Below are positions 18,851 to 29,015 of a stretch of 64,000 nt of DNA, piece by piece. The translations under genes and the position numbers were made by a program. The notes beneath the pieces are model-generated. The model had not been told where the DNA came from. It was given only the letters and a program-made list of their open reading frames with translations, and ran no database searches. Source of the stretch: Terasakiella sp033100395 (lineage in GTDB: Bacteria > Pseudomonadota > Alphaproteobacteria > Rhodospirillales > Terasakiellaceae); NCBI RefSeq assembly GCF_033100395.1, contig NZ_JAWLVJ010000011.1:81146-145145 (forward strand), read 5' to 3'. Within the stretch, counting starts at the first letter, position 1. Each line of letters opens with the position of its first letter.

Positions 18851-19693
18851 CTATGTATCTTGCCCCAGTAATGGTTTACGAATGGTTTCCAAATCGTCGA
18901 TTTTTATTAAAATCCGGTCAGGAAGACGCATATCAACGGATGCGAGTTCCTTTTCAAACAATGCATGTTCCTTGGTGTAAATCGCCAGACGAGACCAGGC
19001 CTTTTCCGGGTGCTCTTCCGGCAGGCGGATGGTGAAGTCATTTTCCATCACGATGTCCCAGCGACGGTCTGATACCCGAACGGCAGCTTTCACTTTTTTG
19101 TTCAACTCTGGCTCCGATCGCAAAATTGCCAGCACGTCCTGTGCATGTTTCGGTGCGCCCTTACCAACGACCAACGGCAGGTGGGCAAAGACATTGATGT
19201 CATCACCACCTGTCAGGATGACGTCCCCATCCTTGTTGATCAGGGAAAAGGTCTTGTCATGCTGCCACATGGCGGTTGGACGGTGTTCGTTCAGGCTGAT
19301 ATGGATGATATCCGGTAACTGGCGTTCAACAGAAGCAGTTGCCACCCAGGGCAAAGCCTCAATGCGTGCCCGAAGCGTTTCAGGATCGGCTTCCAGAATA
19401 GGTTGATCCAGTTCCAGGTTGACCACAGCGCGCAGATCAGAAAGCGGCGTGTTTTTGCGCCCTTCAACCATCACATCTTTGAGGATAAAACCAGATGATG
19501 CAGTTGCATTGATCGCAGCATGTTCCACACGGCTGGAGGCCAGGTCCGCCAGACCTGTTTTCACCGCATAGGTCATCAGCGCGGCCATCAGTCCCAGAAC
19601 GGCACTCAGCGCAATTGGCTTAAACGCCGTCTTGCGCCAGATCGGGGTGCTGCGCTTGCGCTTGTTTTTGGATTGAACGCTTAGCTGTCGCAT
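18851..19693 (-). CDS. ftsQ: Cell division protein FtsQ
   Basis: 280 residues from the ATG at 19693, which has a good ribosome site (AGAGGAAG) about five bases upstream. A start at 19714 would add seven residues inside ddl with no such site. A basic cytoplasmic tail (about 1-25), one transmembrane helix (about 28-48) and a POTRA domain (about 70-140) come first. The beta domain after it binds FtsB/FtsL. It overlaps the end of ddl by 13 bases, which suggests translational coupling. Confidence 0.93.
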   Translation of the reverse strand: MRQLSVQSKNKRKRSTPIWRKTAFKPIALSAVLGLMAALMTYAVKTGLADLASSRVEHAAINATASSGFILKDVMVEGRKNTPLSDLRAVVNLELDQPILEADPETLRARIEALPWVATASVERQLPDIIHISLNEHRPTAMWQHDKTFSLINKDGDVILTGGDDINVFAHLPLVVGKGAPKHAQDVLAILRSEPELNKKVKAAVRVSDRRWDIVMENDFTIRLPEEHPEKAWSRLAIYTKEHALFEKELASVDMRLPDRILIKIDDLETIRKPLLGQDT

Positions 19694-20595
19694 TGTGCTT
19701 CCTCTACCATCCATGCAACCAGTTTCGGGAAGGAAATATCAACAGCCGCTGCCTGTTCCGGCACCAAAGAGGTAGGCGTCATGCCGGGCTGGGTGTTGAC
19801 TTCCAGAATGTATAGTTCGCCTTTTTCATCGTCATATCTGAAGTCCGCGCGGGATACACCGCGACAGCCCAATGTGTTGTGGGCCAGTTCAGACATGCGT
19901 TTGACTTTTTCTTCGACATCGGCCGGGATATCGGCAGGCACCACATGGTAAGACCCGCCTTCCACATATTTGGCATCGTAATCATAGAATTTATGATCGG
20001 TGCAAATCTCGGTCACACCCAAGGCGCCACGATCGCCCATGACGGCAACGGTCAATTCACGACCCGGTACAAACTGTTCGACCATGACTTCTTCGCCGTA
20101 GGGCCAATCGTCGTGGGTGAAAGGACCTTCGTTGTCGCCTTCTAGTACAATTTTAACCCCGACACTGGAACCTTCGTTGGTTGGTTTAATAACATACGGA
20201 CGCGGCATGACATCCCCTGCCAGAACATCATCGCGTTTTGCCATGATGTGTTTCGCGCACGGAATGCCGACTTCTTCAAACAGGCGTTTGGCCATGGGCT
20301 TATCCATAGCAATTGCGGATGCCATTACACCGGAATGTGTGTAAGGGATATTGATGATGTTCAGGAAGCCCTGCATGCAACCGTCTTCACCATATGGACC
20401 ATGCAGCGCATTAAAGATCACATCGGGTTTGGGATAGAGACGGGTCAGGACTTGGCCCATGTCACGTTGGACATCAACCGTGGTGACACTGTATCCTGCT
20501 TCCTGCAAAGCTTTGGCGCAAGCTGCGCCGCTGACCAGAGATACTTCACGTTCCGACGACCATCCGCCCATCAAGACTGCAACATGTGTTGTCAT
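19681..20595 (-). CDS. ddl: D-alanine--D-alanine ligase
   Basis: 304 residues. It joins two D-alanines for peptidoglycan precursor synthesis. ATP-grasp features are visible: N-terminal VAVLMGGWSSEREVSL, glycine-rich loop PTNEGSSVG, and the C-terminal EVNTQPGMT that binds Mg2+ and substrate. The stop of murB overlaps its start (ATGA). It is the ddlB-type copy expected in a dcw cluster. Confidence 0.96.
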   Translation of the reverse strand: MTTHVAVLMGGWSSEREVSLVSGAACAKALQEAGYSVTTVDVQRDMGQVLTRLYPKPDVIFNALHGPYGEDGCMQGFLNIINIPYTHSGVMASAIAMDKPMAKRLFEEVGIPCAKHIMAKRDDVLAGDVMPRPYVIKPTNEGSSVGVKIVLEGDNEGPFTHDDWPYGEEVMVEQFVPGRELTVAVMGDRGALGVTEICTDHKFYDYDAKYVEGGSYHVVPADIPADVEEKVKRMSELAHNTLGCRGVSRADFRYDDEKGELYILEVNTQPGMTPTSLVPEQAAAVDISFPKLVAWMVEEAQCDS

Positions 20596-21524
20596 GAATT
20601 CTCTCCTTTATTAATCCCGATGCGTTTAATCTCCCAGCGAAGCTCTACGCCGGAAGTTTCTTTAACGCGTTTGCGTACTTCTTCACCCAGACCTTCCAGG
20701 TCAGCCGCTGTGGCATCGCCTGTGTTGATCAGGAAATTACAATGTTGTTCAGATACTTGCGCACCACCCATCTTGAGCCCGCGACATCCGGCTTCATCCA
20801 CCAGTTTCCAGGCGCTATGACCTTCGGGGTTGGCAAAGGTGGACCCGCCTGTGCGTGAACGGATGGGCTGGCTGCCCCCGCGCGCATCCTGAATTTTCTG
20901 CATTTCAGCGGCGATATCTGTTTTATCTGCAAGCAGGCCGTTCAGGCGGGCAGACAGGAAAGTCCAGTCATCGCTTAAATCGCAATGACGATAGGAATAA
21001 CCCATGTCTTCAAGGCTTAATGTTTTGATTTCGCCTTCTGGTGAAATTGCTGTGGCTTCAACAAGCACGTCTTTCATCTCCCGTCCATAAGCGCCTGCGT
21101 TCATACGCAACGCACCGCCTATTGTGCCGGGAATACCACTAAGAAATTCTAAACCACTCAAAGAATTATCAAGCGCAACCTTGGCGACATTGCCATCAAG
21201 GGCCCCTGCGCCAGCGATAATCTGGTTGTCTTCAACCTCGATACTCACAAAATTACGCCCCAGTCTGATGACCACACCGGGGATACCACCATCGCGCACA
21301 AGCAGGTTTGATCCCACACCGATAAAGGTGACAGGCACGTCGTCTGGCTTGTTCTGGATAAATTGGGCAAGATCGTCTGCGTCTGCGGGTCTAAACATGA
21401 CTTCAGCTGGCCCGCCGACGCGGAACCATGTGATCTTATCCAAAGGCGCATTGGCACTGATACGACCGCGCACAGCTGGCAGTCGATCCAATAGCCCCTC
21501 TTTGAATGTGATCCCCAAAGTCAC
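20592..21524 (-). CDS. murB: UDP-N-acetylenolpyruvoylglucosamine reductase MurB
   Basis: 310 residues. This FAD enzyme reduces UDP-GlcNAc-enolpyruvate to UDP-MurNAc with NADPH. FAD-binding text is FIGVGSNLLVRDGG. Active-site regions are NAGAYGREM and SRTGGSTFANPEG, and a C-terminal glutamate region SGVELRWEIKRIG is present. The start used is GTG at 21524. A TTG two codons in (21518) is better spaced from AGGGGAG and may be the true start. It is four bases from murC and overlaps ddl by four bases. Confidence 0.95.
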   Translation of the reverse strand: MTLGITFKEGLLDRLPAVRGRISANAPLDKITWFRVGGPAEVMFRPADADDLAQFIQNKPDDVPVTFIGVGSNLLVRDGGIPGVVIRLGRNFVSIEVEDNQIIAGAGALDGNVAKVALDNSLSGLEFLSGIPGTIGGALRMNAGAYGREMKDVLVEATAISPEGEIKTLSLEDMGYSYRHCDLSDDWTFLSARLNGLLADKTDIAAEMQKIQDARGGSQPIRSRTGGSTFANPEGHSAWKLVDEAGCRGLKMGGAQVSEQHCNFLINTGDATAADLEGLGEEVRKRVKETSGVELRWEIKRIGINKGENS

Positions 21525-21528
21525 TCCC

Positions 21529-22944
21529 CTATTTCTCCCCTTTAACCGCGTTTAATTGGTCAGGCAAAGCATATGCCCAGGCAGAAATGCTGCCTGCCCC
21601 ACAGCAGACCACATAATCCCCGGGGCTTGCGATGTCGTTGATCACACCTGCAAGCGCATCCTGATTTTCAAGGGCGATGACGTGGCGATGACCGTGCGAA
21701 ATCAGGCTTTCGGCCAGATGATCTTTATCGATCCCTTCGATGGGTTGTTCGCCTGCTTCAAACACATCTGCGACAATCACCGTGTCGGCATCGTTAAAGC
21801 AGGTGGAAAATTCTTCAAACAAATCGCGCAAGCGGGTGTAGCGGTGTGGTTGCACGACTGCATGTACCTTGCCGCGACCTGCATCACGCGCAGCTTTCAG
21901 GACAGATCCAATTTCCACCGGGTGATGGGCGTAATCATCGATGATGGTGATGCCATCGACTTCGCCTGTTTTGGTAAAACGGCGTTTCACACCACTGAAG
22001 GAGGCCAGACCTTTGCGGATGGTCGCATCGCTCATGCCCAGTTCCAGACCAACGCAAACGGCAGCCAGTGAATTCTGGATATTGTGGTTGCCCAGCATGG
22101 GGAAATGCAATCCTTCGATGGTGCGCGCTTCGCCTTCACCGCGTGGTGTGATGACCACATCAAAGCGTGCTCCTTCGCCGCTCATATCCACGTTTGTGGC
22201 ACGCACATCGGCTTGCGGGGACAGACCGTATGTGATGATTTTACGATCTGACACCCGTGGGATCATGGCCTGGACTTCGGCATGGTCAATACACAGGGCG
22301 GCAAAGCCATAGAATGGAATGTTCTGAACAAACGTATCAAAGGCGGCACGCAAGGTGTCGAAATCGCCATAGTGATCCAGATGTTCCGGGTCGATGTTGG
22401 TGACAACCGCGCAAGCCGCCGGGATTTTGATGAAGGTTCCGTCAGACTCGTCCGCTTCTGCCACCAACCATTCGCCTTCGCCCAAACGGGCGTTGGTGCC
22501 ATAGGCATTAATGATCCCGCCGTTGATGACGGTCGGGTCGAAATCAGCGGCATCCAGCAAAGTTGCAACGATGGTGGTTGTCGTGGTTTTTCCGTGCGTT
22601 CCGGCGACCGCGATAGACGCTTTCAGGCGCATCAGTTCAGCCAGCATTTCAGCACGGCGCACAACAGGTGTTAGGTTATGACGCGCGGCCACCACTTCGG
22701 GGTTATCCGGTTTGACGGCAGAGGAAATGACCACCACTTGCGCGTTGGTAACGTTTTCTTCGGCGTGACCGACAAAAACATCAATGCCAAGACCGCGCAG
22801 ACGCTGAACGTTGGCGTTATCGGCCATGTCACTGCCTTGGACTTTATAGCCGAGGTTATGGAGGATTTCGGCAATCCCGCTCATGCCAATCCCGCCGATA
22901 CCGACGAAATGGATGGTGCCAATGGAAAGGGGAAGGGATTTCAT
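21529..22944 (-). CDS. murC: UDP-N-acetylmuramate--L-alanine ligase MurC
   Basis: 471 residues from the ATG at 22944, which has GAGG ten bases upstream. A TTG at 22953 that overlaps the murG stop is the alternative. MurC adds L-alanine to UDP-MurNAc. N-terminal Rossmann text is HFVGIGGIGMSG, and the ATP loop GTHGKT is at 115-120. Central and C-terminal Mur ligase domains are complete (DDYAHHPVEI). Confidence 0.96.
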   Translation of the reverse strand: MKSLPLSIGTIHFVGIGGIGMSGIAEILHNLGYKVQGSDMADNANVQRLRGLGIDVFVGHAEENVTNAQVVVISSAVKPDNPEVVAARHNLTPVVRRAEMLAELMRLKASIAVAGTHGKTTTTTIVATLLDAADFDPTVINGGIINAYGTNARLGEGEWLVAEADESDGTFIKIPAACAVVTNIDPEHLDHYGDFDTLRAAFDTFVQNIPFYGFAALCIDHAEVQAMIPRVSDRKIITYGLSPQADVRATNVDMSGEGARFDVVITPRGEGEARTIEGLHFPMLGNHNIQNSLAAVCVGLELGMSDATIRKGLASFSGVKRRFTKTGEVDGITIIDDYAHHPVEIGSVLKAARDAGRGKVHAVVQPHRYTRLRDLFEEFSTCFNDADTVIVADVFEAGEQPIEGIDKDHLAESLISHGHRHVIALENQDALAGVINDIASPGDYVVCCGAGSISAWAYALPDQLNAVKGEK

Positions 22945-22949
22945 ATCTA

Positions 22950-24053
22950 TCAAACCTCGATCAATTCTTCGACGGCATCGGCAAGGCGCGATGCGGCATC
23001 GGGGCGGCCAGCATTTGCACTGGCCGCTGCGGTGTTAATTAACGTTCTGGGCTCGCCAAACAGCGCTTCCAGACGGTCGGCTAAGATTTCAGGTGTAAAG
23101 GCATCCTGCGGCATCAACCAGCCCGCACCCACTTCATCAATGGCATGTGCGTTTCTGGATTGATGGTCATCAATGGCATACGGGTAGGGCACCAAAATCG
23201 CAGGCCGCCCAATGGTGGTGGCTTCTGCAACGGTGGAGGCCCCGCTTCGTGCGATTAGCAAATGGGCTTTCGCCAACAGGTCCGGTACATCTTCAAAGAA
23301 GTTATCCAGCGTCGCATTCAGCCCGTTGCGCTTGTAGGCTTCGCGCGTTTCATCCAACACTTCCGGGCGGCATTGTTGCGTGATGTGCAGACGCGCGCGA
23401 AGGGCAGGGGACAGTTTGGCAAAAGCTTCGGGCAGCACGTCACTAAAGACCTGCGCCCCTTGTGATCCCCCCAGGATCAAAATTTCAATCGGGCTTGTAT
23501 CATCCAGTGCTGGGTATGGCGTTTCGCGCACATCAATGATATTGGCCCGTACAGGCATGCCGGTGAAGTTGATACGCTTCTGATCGACTTCGTTGATGTA
23601 ATCTACATGTTTATAGGATGTGCAGATACGTTTGACCTTGGGCGCAAGCAAACGGTTGGCCCGGCCCAGAACCGCATTTTGTTCATGGATCATGGAGGCA
23701 TAGCCGCCAATCGAGGCTGCAATCATGGTGGGAACAGACGCATATCCGCCAAAGCCAACCACAACCCGTGGGCCCATTTTTCCCAGCAGGCGTTTGGCTT
23801 GGAACGTTCCCCAAGCAAGGGAGAAGGCTGACATGACTTTACCGAAGAAACCGCGACCAGCCACACCACCTGCAGAAATACGTTTGGTTTCCAGTCCACC
23901 CAGAACGCCACTGTAGTTCCCGCCACGCTTGTCGGTAAAGAGGGCCAGACGATAGCCGCGTTTTTGCAGCTCACTCGCCAAACTTTCAGCCGGAAAGACG
24001 TGCCCGCCTGTACCGCCTGCGGCCAGAATAACAAGAGGTTTGGTATCACTCAT
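22950..24053 (-). CDS. murG: Lipid II synthase MurG
   Basis: 367 residues. This peripheral membrane glycosyltransferase adds GlcNAc to lipid I. The GGTGGH loop is at 13-18, HEQNAVLGRANR is the second family motif, and GGSQGAQ is the UDP-GlcNAc-binding loop. It overlaps ftsW by four bases (ATGA at 24050-24053). Confidence 0.96.
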   Translation of the reverse strand: MSDTKPLVILAAGGTGGHVFPAESLASELQKRGYRLALFTDKRGGNYSGVLGGLETKRISAGGVAGRGFFGKVMSAFSLAWGTFQAKRLLGKMGPRVVVGFGGYASVPTMIAASIGGYASMIHEQNAVLGRANRLLAPKVKRICTSYKHVDYINEVDQKRINFTGMPVRANIIDVRETPYPALDDTSPIEILILGGSQGAQVFSDVLPEAFAKLSPALRARLHITQQCRPEVLDETREAYKRNGLNATLDNFFEDVPDLLAKAHLLIARSGASTVAEATTIGRPAILVPYPYAIDDHQSRNAHAIDEVGAGWLMPQDAFTPEILADRLEALFGEPRTLINTAAASANAGRPDAASRLADAVEELIEV

Positions 24054-25168
24054 AGGTCACCTCCTGCGCGACGTCGGGTTAAAGAAAGAAGCATGCCCAT
24101 CCCTAAGGCCAGAGAAAGAAGGCTCGATCCGCCATAAGAAATAAACGGCAGGGTCATACCCTTGGTGGGCATCAGATGTGTGGTCGATGCCATATTGATC
24201 ACCGCCTGCAAGCCAAACTGGGTGACGAGGCCACCGACTGCCAGCAGAACAAACAGATTGTCTTCACGGAACATGCGGGTAAAGCCACGCAGGACCACGG
24301 TGGCAAACAGGCCAATGATAAACAGACAGGCAATCATGCCGAATTCTTCACCCGCCACAGCAAAGATAAAGTCTGTATGGGCATCAGGCAGCACATGCTT
24401 GATCTCGCCTTCGCCAGGGCCTGTGCCAAAGACACCGCCGTTCTGGAAGGCTTCGAGAGATCGGGTGATCTGATAGCTGTCCCCACTTGTGGGATCAAGG
24501 AAGCGATCCACCCGGCTTTTCACGTGATCAACCGTCATATAAGCCACCATGGACCCGGTCATAAAGACAAAGGCCACCAGCACCACAAAGAAGACAGGCA
24601 GACCTGCCAGGAAGAACTGAATACCCCAGACAGCCGAAATCACCGCCGTCATTCCGAAATCTGGTTGCGTCACCAGCAATCCGGCAACCAAAGCAAACAG
24701 GCCAATAGCGATGAAGTGGCCGGGGAAGGATGAATCTTTTCGCCATTCTGCAAACATCCAGGCAGCGACCACAGCAAAGGTCGGTTTCAGGAATTCAGAA
24801 GGCTGAAGGCTAAATCCACCGAAGGACACCCAACGCGCGGCACCCTTGATTTCTGCACCTAAGAAATGTGTGCTGGCGGTCAGGATCAAAAAGCCGATAA
24901 AGGCCACGGTTGCCAGGCGGCGCACCATGGTTGGGCTCATTAGCGACACACCAATCATGACAGCCATCGCCATGGGTAGATATGCAAATTGGCGCAGAGC
25001 AAAATGGTAGGTGCCGAGGTTCAGGCGTGCAGCCACAGGCGGACTGGCAGCCAGTGTCAGGATGGCCCCAACAGCCACAATCAATAACAAGGAAGCCAGC
25101 AGCCAGCGATCAACCGTCCACCACCAACGGCCCAGAATACTTGTATCAACGCGGGAGAAACTGATCAT
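24050..25168 (-). CDS. ftsW: Peptidoglycan glycosyltransferase FtsW (SEDS)
   Basis: 372 residues with about ten transmembrane segments. FtsW polymerises septal glycan with its partner FtsI. SEDS hallmarks are visible: QPSEFLKP, QPDFG, and the C-terminal PTKGMTLPFISYGGSSLL. Starts and stops overlap murD upstream (ATGA) and murG downstream. Confidence 0.96.
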   Translation of the reverse strand: MISFSRVDTSILGRWWWTVDRWLLASLLLIVAVGAILTLAASPPVAARLNLGTYHFALRQFAYLPMAMAVMIGVSLMSPTMVRRLATVAFIGFLILTASTHFLGAEIKGAARWVSFGGFSLQPSEFLKPTFAVVAAWMFAEWRKDSSFPGHFIAIGLFALVAGLLVTQPDFGMTAVISAVWGIQFFLAGLPVFFVVLVAFVFMTGSMVAYMTVDHVKSRVDRFLDPTSGDSYQITRSLEAFQNGGVFGTGPGEGEIKHVLPDAHTDFIFAVAGEEFGMIACLFIIGLFATVVLRGFTRMFREDNLFVLLAVGGLVTQFGLQAVINMASTTHLMPTKGMTLPFISYGGSSLLSLALGMGMLLSLTRRRAGGDL

Positions 25169-26526
25169 TCAGTGGCCTCCTCTTCATCAAGAAGGGCATT
25201 GACGATGTCTTTAAAGGCATCCCCGCGGGCTTCAAAACTCTTAAACTGGTCCCAGGACGCGCACGCCGGGGACAGCAGAACCACCCCACCGTTTTCCTTG
25301 GCACCCTGATAGGCTTGTTGAACAGCCTTATCCAACGTGGTGCAGCGATCATATTCCACAACACCATCCAGCGTTGCGGCAAAATCCGCTTCTGCTTCTC
25401 CGATCAGGTAAGCTTTCTTCACGCCGGACAATTTATCTGTCAGTTCCGTAATGCCGCCGTCTTTTGCCTGACCACCGGCAATCCAGTAGATATCGTCATA
25501 GGATCCAAGCGCTTTGGAAGCGGCATCCGCGTTTGTCGCCTTGCTGTCATTGATAAACTGCACGCCGTTATGATTTGCGACATTTTCCTGACGGTGCGCG
25601 AGGCCCGGGAAGCTAGCAATCCCGCGCACAATCCATTCCGGGTCCGCGCCAACGGCGATGGCCGTGGCATAAGCGGTGGCGGCATTTTGCTGGTTGTGTG
25701 CGCCTTGCAGGGTTTTGATGGATGACAGATCCATGATCTGTGCGCCTTCGACGTCAAAAGCTTCATCGATCAGGATGTCTTCGTCACTGAAGATGCCGTC
25801 TTCGACAGGACCTTCAGATGAAATGGCGATGCGGCGCGCCTTGGTCAGGTTTGTATCTTCAAACACGGCTTTGCTGTGATCATCGTCCACACCGATGATA
25901 GCGAATTGTTCGGCTGTCTGTCCGGCAAAGATATTCTTTTTTGCAGCGATATAGCCGTTCAGTCCGCCGTGACGGTCCAGATGGTCCGGGCTGATGTTCA
26001 TCCAGACAGCGACATCGGCTCGCAGTGAAGGTGTGCGTTCCAGCTGATAAGATGACATTTCCAGCACGTAAATGCCACCTTCATCCAGTGGATCAAGGTC
26101 CAGAACCGGGATGCCAAGGTTGCCCCCGACCTGAATATCAAGCCCGGCCACTTCCAGAATATGGGCGATCAGGGCCGTGGTGGTGGATTTTCCGTTGGTG
26201 CCGGTAATGGCGATATATTGCGCGTTCGGTTGGGCTTGGATCAGCAGTTCCACATCACAAACAATATCAACCCCATGTTCGCGTGCAAGGTCTGCAACGG
26301 GGTGGGGTTTGGGGAAGGTATGAGGGATGCCCGGGCTCATGACCAGCAGGTCAATCTGGGACCAGTCCGCTTTGGTTAAATCCACAAGGTCTGTGCGGTC
26401 CGATTTGTCATCCCATGCCCACACAGTTGCCCCTGCCTTTTGCAAGGCATCAAGGGTGGATAGGCCGGATTTACCCAGACCCAGAACCGCAACGGTTTTC
26501 CCTTTATATGTGGATGGAATGATCAC
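25165..26526 (-). CDS. murD: UDP-N-acetylmuramoylalanine--D-glutamate ligase MurD
   Basis: 453 residues. It adds D-glutamate to UDP-MurNAc-L-Ala. N-terminal nucleotide-fold text is VAVLGLGKSG, the ATP loop GTNGKS is at 109-114, and NDSKATN lies in the C-terminal domain. It overlaps ftsW by four bases and follows mraY by 15 bases. Confidence 0.96.
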   Translation of the reverse strand: MIIPSTYKGKTVAVLGLGKSGLSTLDALQKAGATVWAWDDKSDRTDLVDLTKADWSQIDLLVMSPGIPHTFPKPHPVADLAREHGVDIVCDVELLIQAQPNAQYIAITGTNGKSTTTALIAHILEVAGLDIQVGGNLGIPVLDLDPLDEGGIYVLEMSSYQLERTPSLRADVAVWMNISPDHLDRHGGLNGYIAAKKNIFAGQTAEQFAIIGVDDDHSKAVFEDTNLTKARRIAISSEGPVEDGIFSDEDILIDEAFDVEGAQIMDLSSIKTLQGAHNQQNAATAYATAIAVGADPEWIVRGIASFPGLAHRQENVANHNGVQFINDSKATNADAASKALGSYDDIYWIAGGQAKDGGITELTDKLSGVKKAYLIGEAEADFAATLDGVVEYDRCTTLDKAVQQAYQGAKENGGVVLLSPACASWDQFKSFEARGDAFKDIVNALLDEEEATE

Positions 26527-26541
26527 GTGGTTTACTTTCCT

Positions 26542-27627
26542 TTAGCGCAATTTCAATGTTGCAAGACCGATCAATGCGAGAATGACCGCAATGATCCAGA
26601 AACGAATAACAATGGTGGGTTCAGCCCAGCCTTTCTTTTCATAGTGATGGTGTAGCGGGGCCATCTTGAAGACCCGCTTGCCCGTCAGCTTGAAAGAAGC
26701 GACCTGAACGATGACCGAAACGGTTTCCAACACAAACAGCCCGCCAACGATTGCCAAAACCAGTTCGTGTTTGGTCACAACCGCGATGGACCCCAGCGTA
26801 CCGCCAAGCGCCAACGACCCGGTGTCACCCATAAAGACCATGGCAGGTGGGGCGTTGAACCATAAAAAGCCGATGCAGCCACCGATAACAGCCGCACAGA
26901 TGACCGCCAGTTCCCCAGCCCCCGGCACATAGTGGATTTGCAGATAGCCGGAAAAGACGGCGTTACCGATCAGATAAGCGATAATGGCAAAAACACCGCA
27001 GGCGATGATCACCGGAACCGTTGCCAGACCATCCAGTCCGTCTGTCAGGTTTACAGCGTTGGAGGCGCCGATCATGACGAAGATGGCAAAGACCGGGAAG
27101 AACCAGCCCAGATTGATCAGCACGTCTTTAAAGAAGGGCAAGGCCAGATGACTGTTCAGGCTTTCCGGTTGCGCAGAGGCAATGATGATCGCTGCAAATC
27201 CTGCAAAACCAAACTGGCCGATCAGCTTCATTTTACCCGGCAGGCCCTTGGTGTTTTTCTTGGAGACTTTTAGGTAATCGTCCGCAAAACCGATCAGGCC
27301 ATAGCCCAGCGTCACCATCATGACAGCCCAGACATAAGTGTTGGTCAGGTCCGCCCACAGCAAAACTGAAATGGTCATGGACAGCAGGATCATAATCCCG
27401 CCCATGGTCGGTGTGCCCTGTTTTTTCAGGTGGCTTTCTGGTCCGTCATCGCGGATTGGCTGGCCCTGTCCCTGCCATTGACGCAGCCAGCGGATCATGG
27501 ATGGACCAATGACAAAGGCAATCAACATGGCTGTCATGACCGCCCCGCCTGTACGGAAGGTCAGGTAGCGAAACAAGTTGAAGACCGCAAATTCATCGGC
27601 CATTGGAAAGAGGAGGTGATATAGCAT
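26542..27627 (-). CDS. mraY: Phospho-N-acetylmuramoyl-pentapeptide-transferase MraY
   Basis: 361 residues with about ten transmembrane helices. It makes lipid I from UDP-MurNAc-pentapeptide and undecaprenyl phosphate. Family motifs are GTPTMGG, the aspartate pair in GFADDYLKV, NAVNLTDGLDGLA, and the histidine-rich MAPLHHHYEKKGW. It sits five bases after murF. Confidence 0.97.
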   Translation of the reverse strand: MLYHLLFPMADEFAVFNLFRYLTFRTGGAVMTAMLIAFVIGPSMIRWLRQWQGQGQPIRDDGPESHLKKQGTPTMGGIMILLSMTISVLLWADLTNTYVWAVMMVTLGYGLIGFADDYLKVSKKNTKGLPGKMKLIGQFGFAGFAAIIIASAQPESLNSHLALPFFKDVLINLGWFFPVFAIFVMIGASNAVNLTDGLDGLATVPVIIACGVFAIIAYLIGNAVFSGYLQIHYVPGAGELAVICAAVIGGCIGFLWFNAPPAMVFMGDTGSLALGGTLGSIAVVTKHELVLAIVGGLFVLETVSVIVQVASFKLTGKRVFKMAPLHHHYEKKGWAEPTIVIRFWIIAVILALIGLATLKLR

Positions 27628-27632
27628 GTTTT

Positions 27633-29015
27633 CTAGGTCTCTTTCTTCACATCCAAATCTAACAGAGCATCCAGCACCACATCGGTACGCGATCCTCTGG
27701 AACTTTTAATACTGATAACGTCACCAGGCTGTACAGCTTGCACAACCAGGGGGGCGAGGTGTTCGGAATTTGAGGCATGCGCCCCGCGCTTACCCATGGG
27801 CAAAGCGTCATGTAAATGTTTCATCATCGGCCCGCAGGTAAAGACCAGATCGATTTTGTCAAACCCATCAGCCAATCCTTCGTGAATGGCGATTTCATCG
27901 GGGCCCAACTCCAGCATATCGCCCAGCACCGCAATGCGGCGGCCATTCTGATGGGACAGCACGTCCAATGCCGCGCGCATGGAAGCCTCATTGGCGTTAT
28001 AGCTTTCATCGATTACATGGACGCTGCCGCCTTTAACATCGATTTCAGTGACCGCACCACGCCCTTTAAGCTGGGATAGTTTACCCAGATGCAGGGCTGC
28101 ACGATCCAGATCAGCGCCCAGGGCCTTTACACCTGCAAGGACGGCCAAACTGTTGGTCACCCAATGGCTGCCGCTATGCGCGATGGCATATTCAAAAGCT
28201 TCCCCGTCCAGATCGGCCTTGATGGTTGATCCTTTCGGCGTGACTTGTGCGCTCAATGCTTTGAAATCTGCATGATGTTTCTGACCAAAAGAGATGACTT
28301 TATGGCCTTTGGCAGCCTCGTTCATCTGGTCAAAATATTCATTGTCTGCATTCAGGATGGCAATGCCGTCTGATGAAAGGCCGCTGAAGATCTCGCACTT
28401 GGCTTTGGTGATATCGGCCACGCTGTCAAAATGTTCCAGATGGGCTGATGCAATGGTCGTGATGATTGCGGCGTCAGGTTTCGCCATGTTGGAAAGCAGG
28501 GTCAGTTCACCTGCGTGGTTCATCCCAAGTTCCATTACGCCATAGGCACAATCTTTGGGCATGCGTGCAAGTGTTAGTGGCAGGCCGAAATGATTGTTCA
28601 GATTGCCCACGGTTGCGTGCGTTTTGCCTTGTTCAGATAGCACGCTGGCAAGCGCTTCTTTCACACCCGTTTTGCCGACACTTCCGGTCACAGCAATGAA
28701 TTTGGCTTTGCTGCGCGCACGCGCGGCGATGGCCAAATCTTCCAACGCCTTGGTGGTGTCCCGTACGAGCAGAAGGTTATCATGCTGGCGACATTCTTTT
28801 GGGATGTGGGAAACGATAGCTGCGCTGGCTCCGGCCATAAGGGCGGATTTCACATAGTCGTGCCCATCAAAGCTCGGGCCCTTGATGGCGATAAACAGAT
28901 CGCCTTTTTCAACACTGCGGCTGTCAATAGAAATGCCTGTGCATTCCCACTCGCCAAACGGGGTGCCATCTGTTGCAAGTGCGGCTTCGGAATTGGTCCA
29001 TAAGATATCAACCAT
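27633..29015 (-). CDS. murF: UDP-MurNAc-tripeptide--D-Ala-D-Ala ligase MurF
   Basis: 460 residues. It adds the D-Ala-D-Ala made by Ddl to complete the pentapeptide. The N-terminal domain has GISIDSRSVEKGDLFIAI, and the ATP loop GSVGKT is at 111-116 (the MurF-type GxxGKT with serine-valine). The central ELGMNHAGE and the C-terminal domain are complete. It overlaps the end of murE by eight bases. Confidence 0.96.
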   Translation of the reverse strand: MVDILWTNSEAALATDGTPFGEWECTGISIDSRSVEKGDLFIAIKGPSFDGHDYVKSALMAGASAAIVSHIPKECRQHDNLLLVRDTTKALEDLAIAARARSKAKFIAVTGSVGKTGVKEALASVLSEQGKTHATVGNLNNHFGLPLTLARMPKDCAYGVMELGMNHAGELTLLSNMAKPDAAIITTIASAHLEHFDSVADITKAKCEIFSGLSSDGIAILNADNEYFDQMNEAAKGHKVISFGQKHHADFKALSAQVTPKGSTIKADLDGEAFEYAIAHSGSHWVTNSLAVLAGVKALGADLDRAALHLGKLSQLKGRGAVTEIDVKGGSVHVIDESYNANEASMRAALDVLSHQNGRRIAVLGDMLELGPDEIAIHEGLADGFDKIDLVFTCGPMMKHLHDALPMGKRGAHASNSEHLAPLVVQAVQPGDVISIKSSRGSRTDVVLDALLDLDVKKET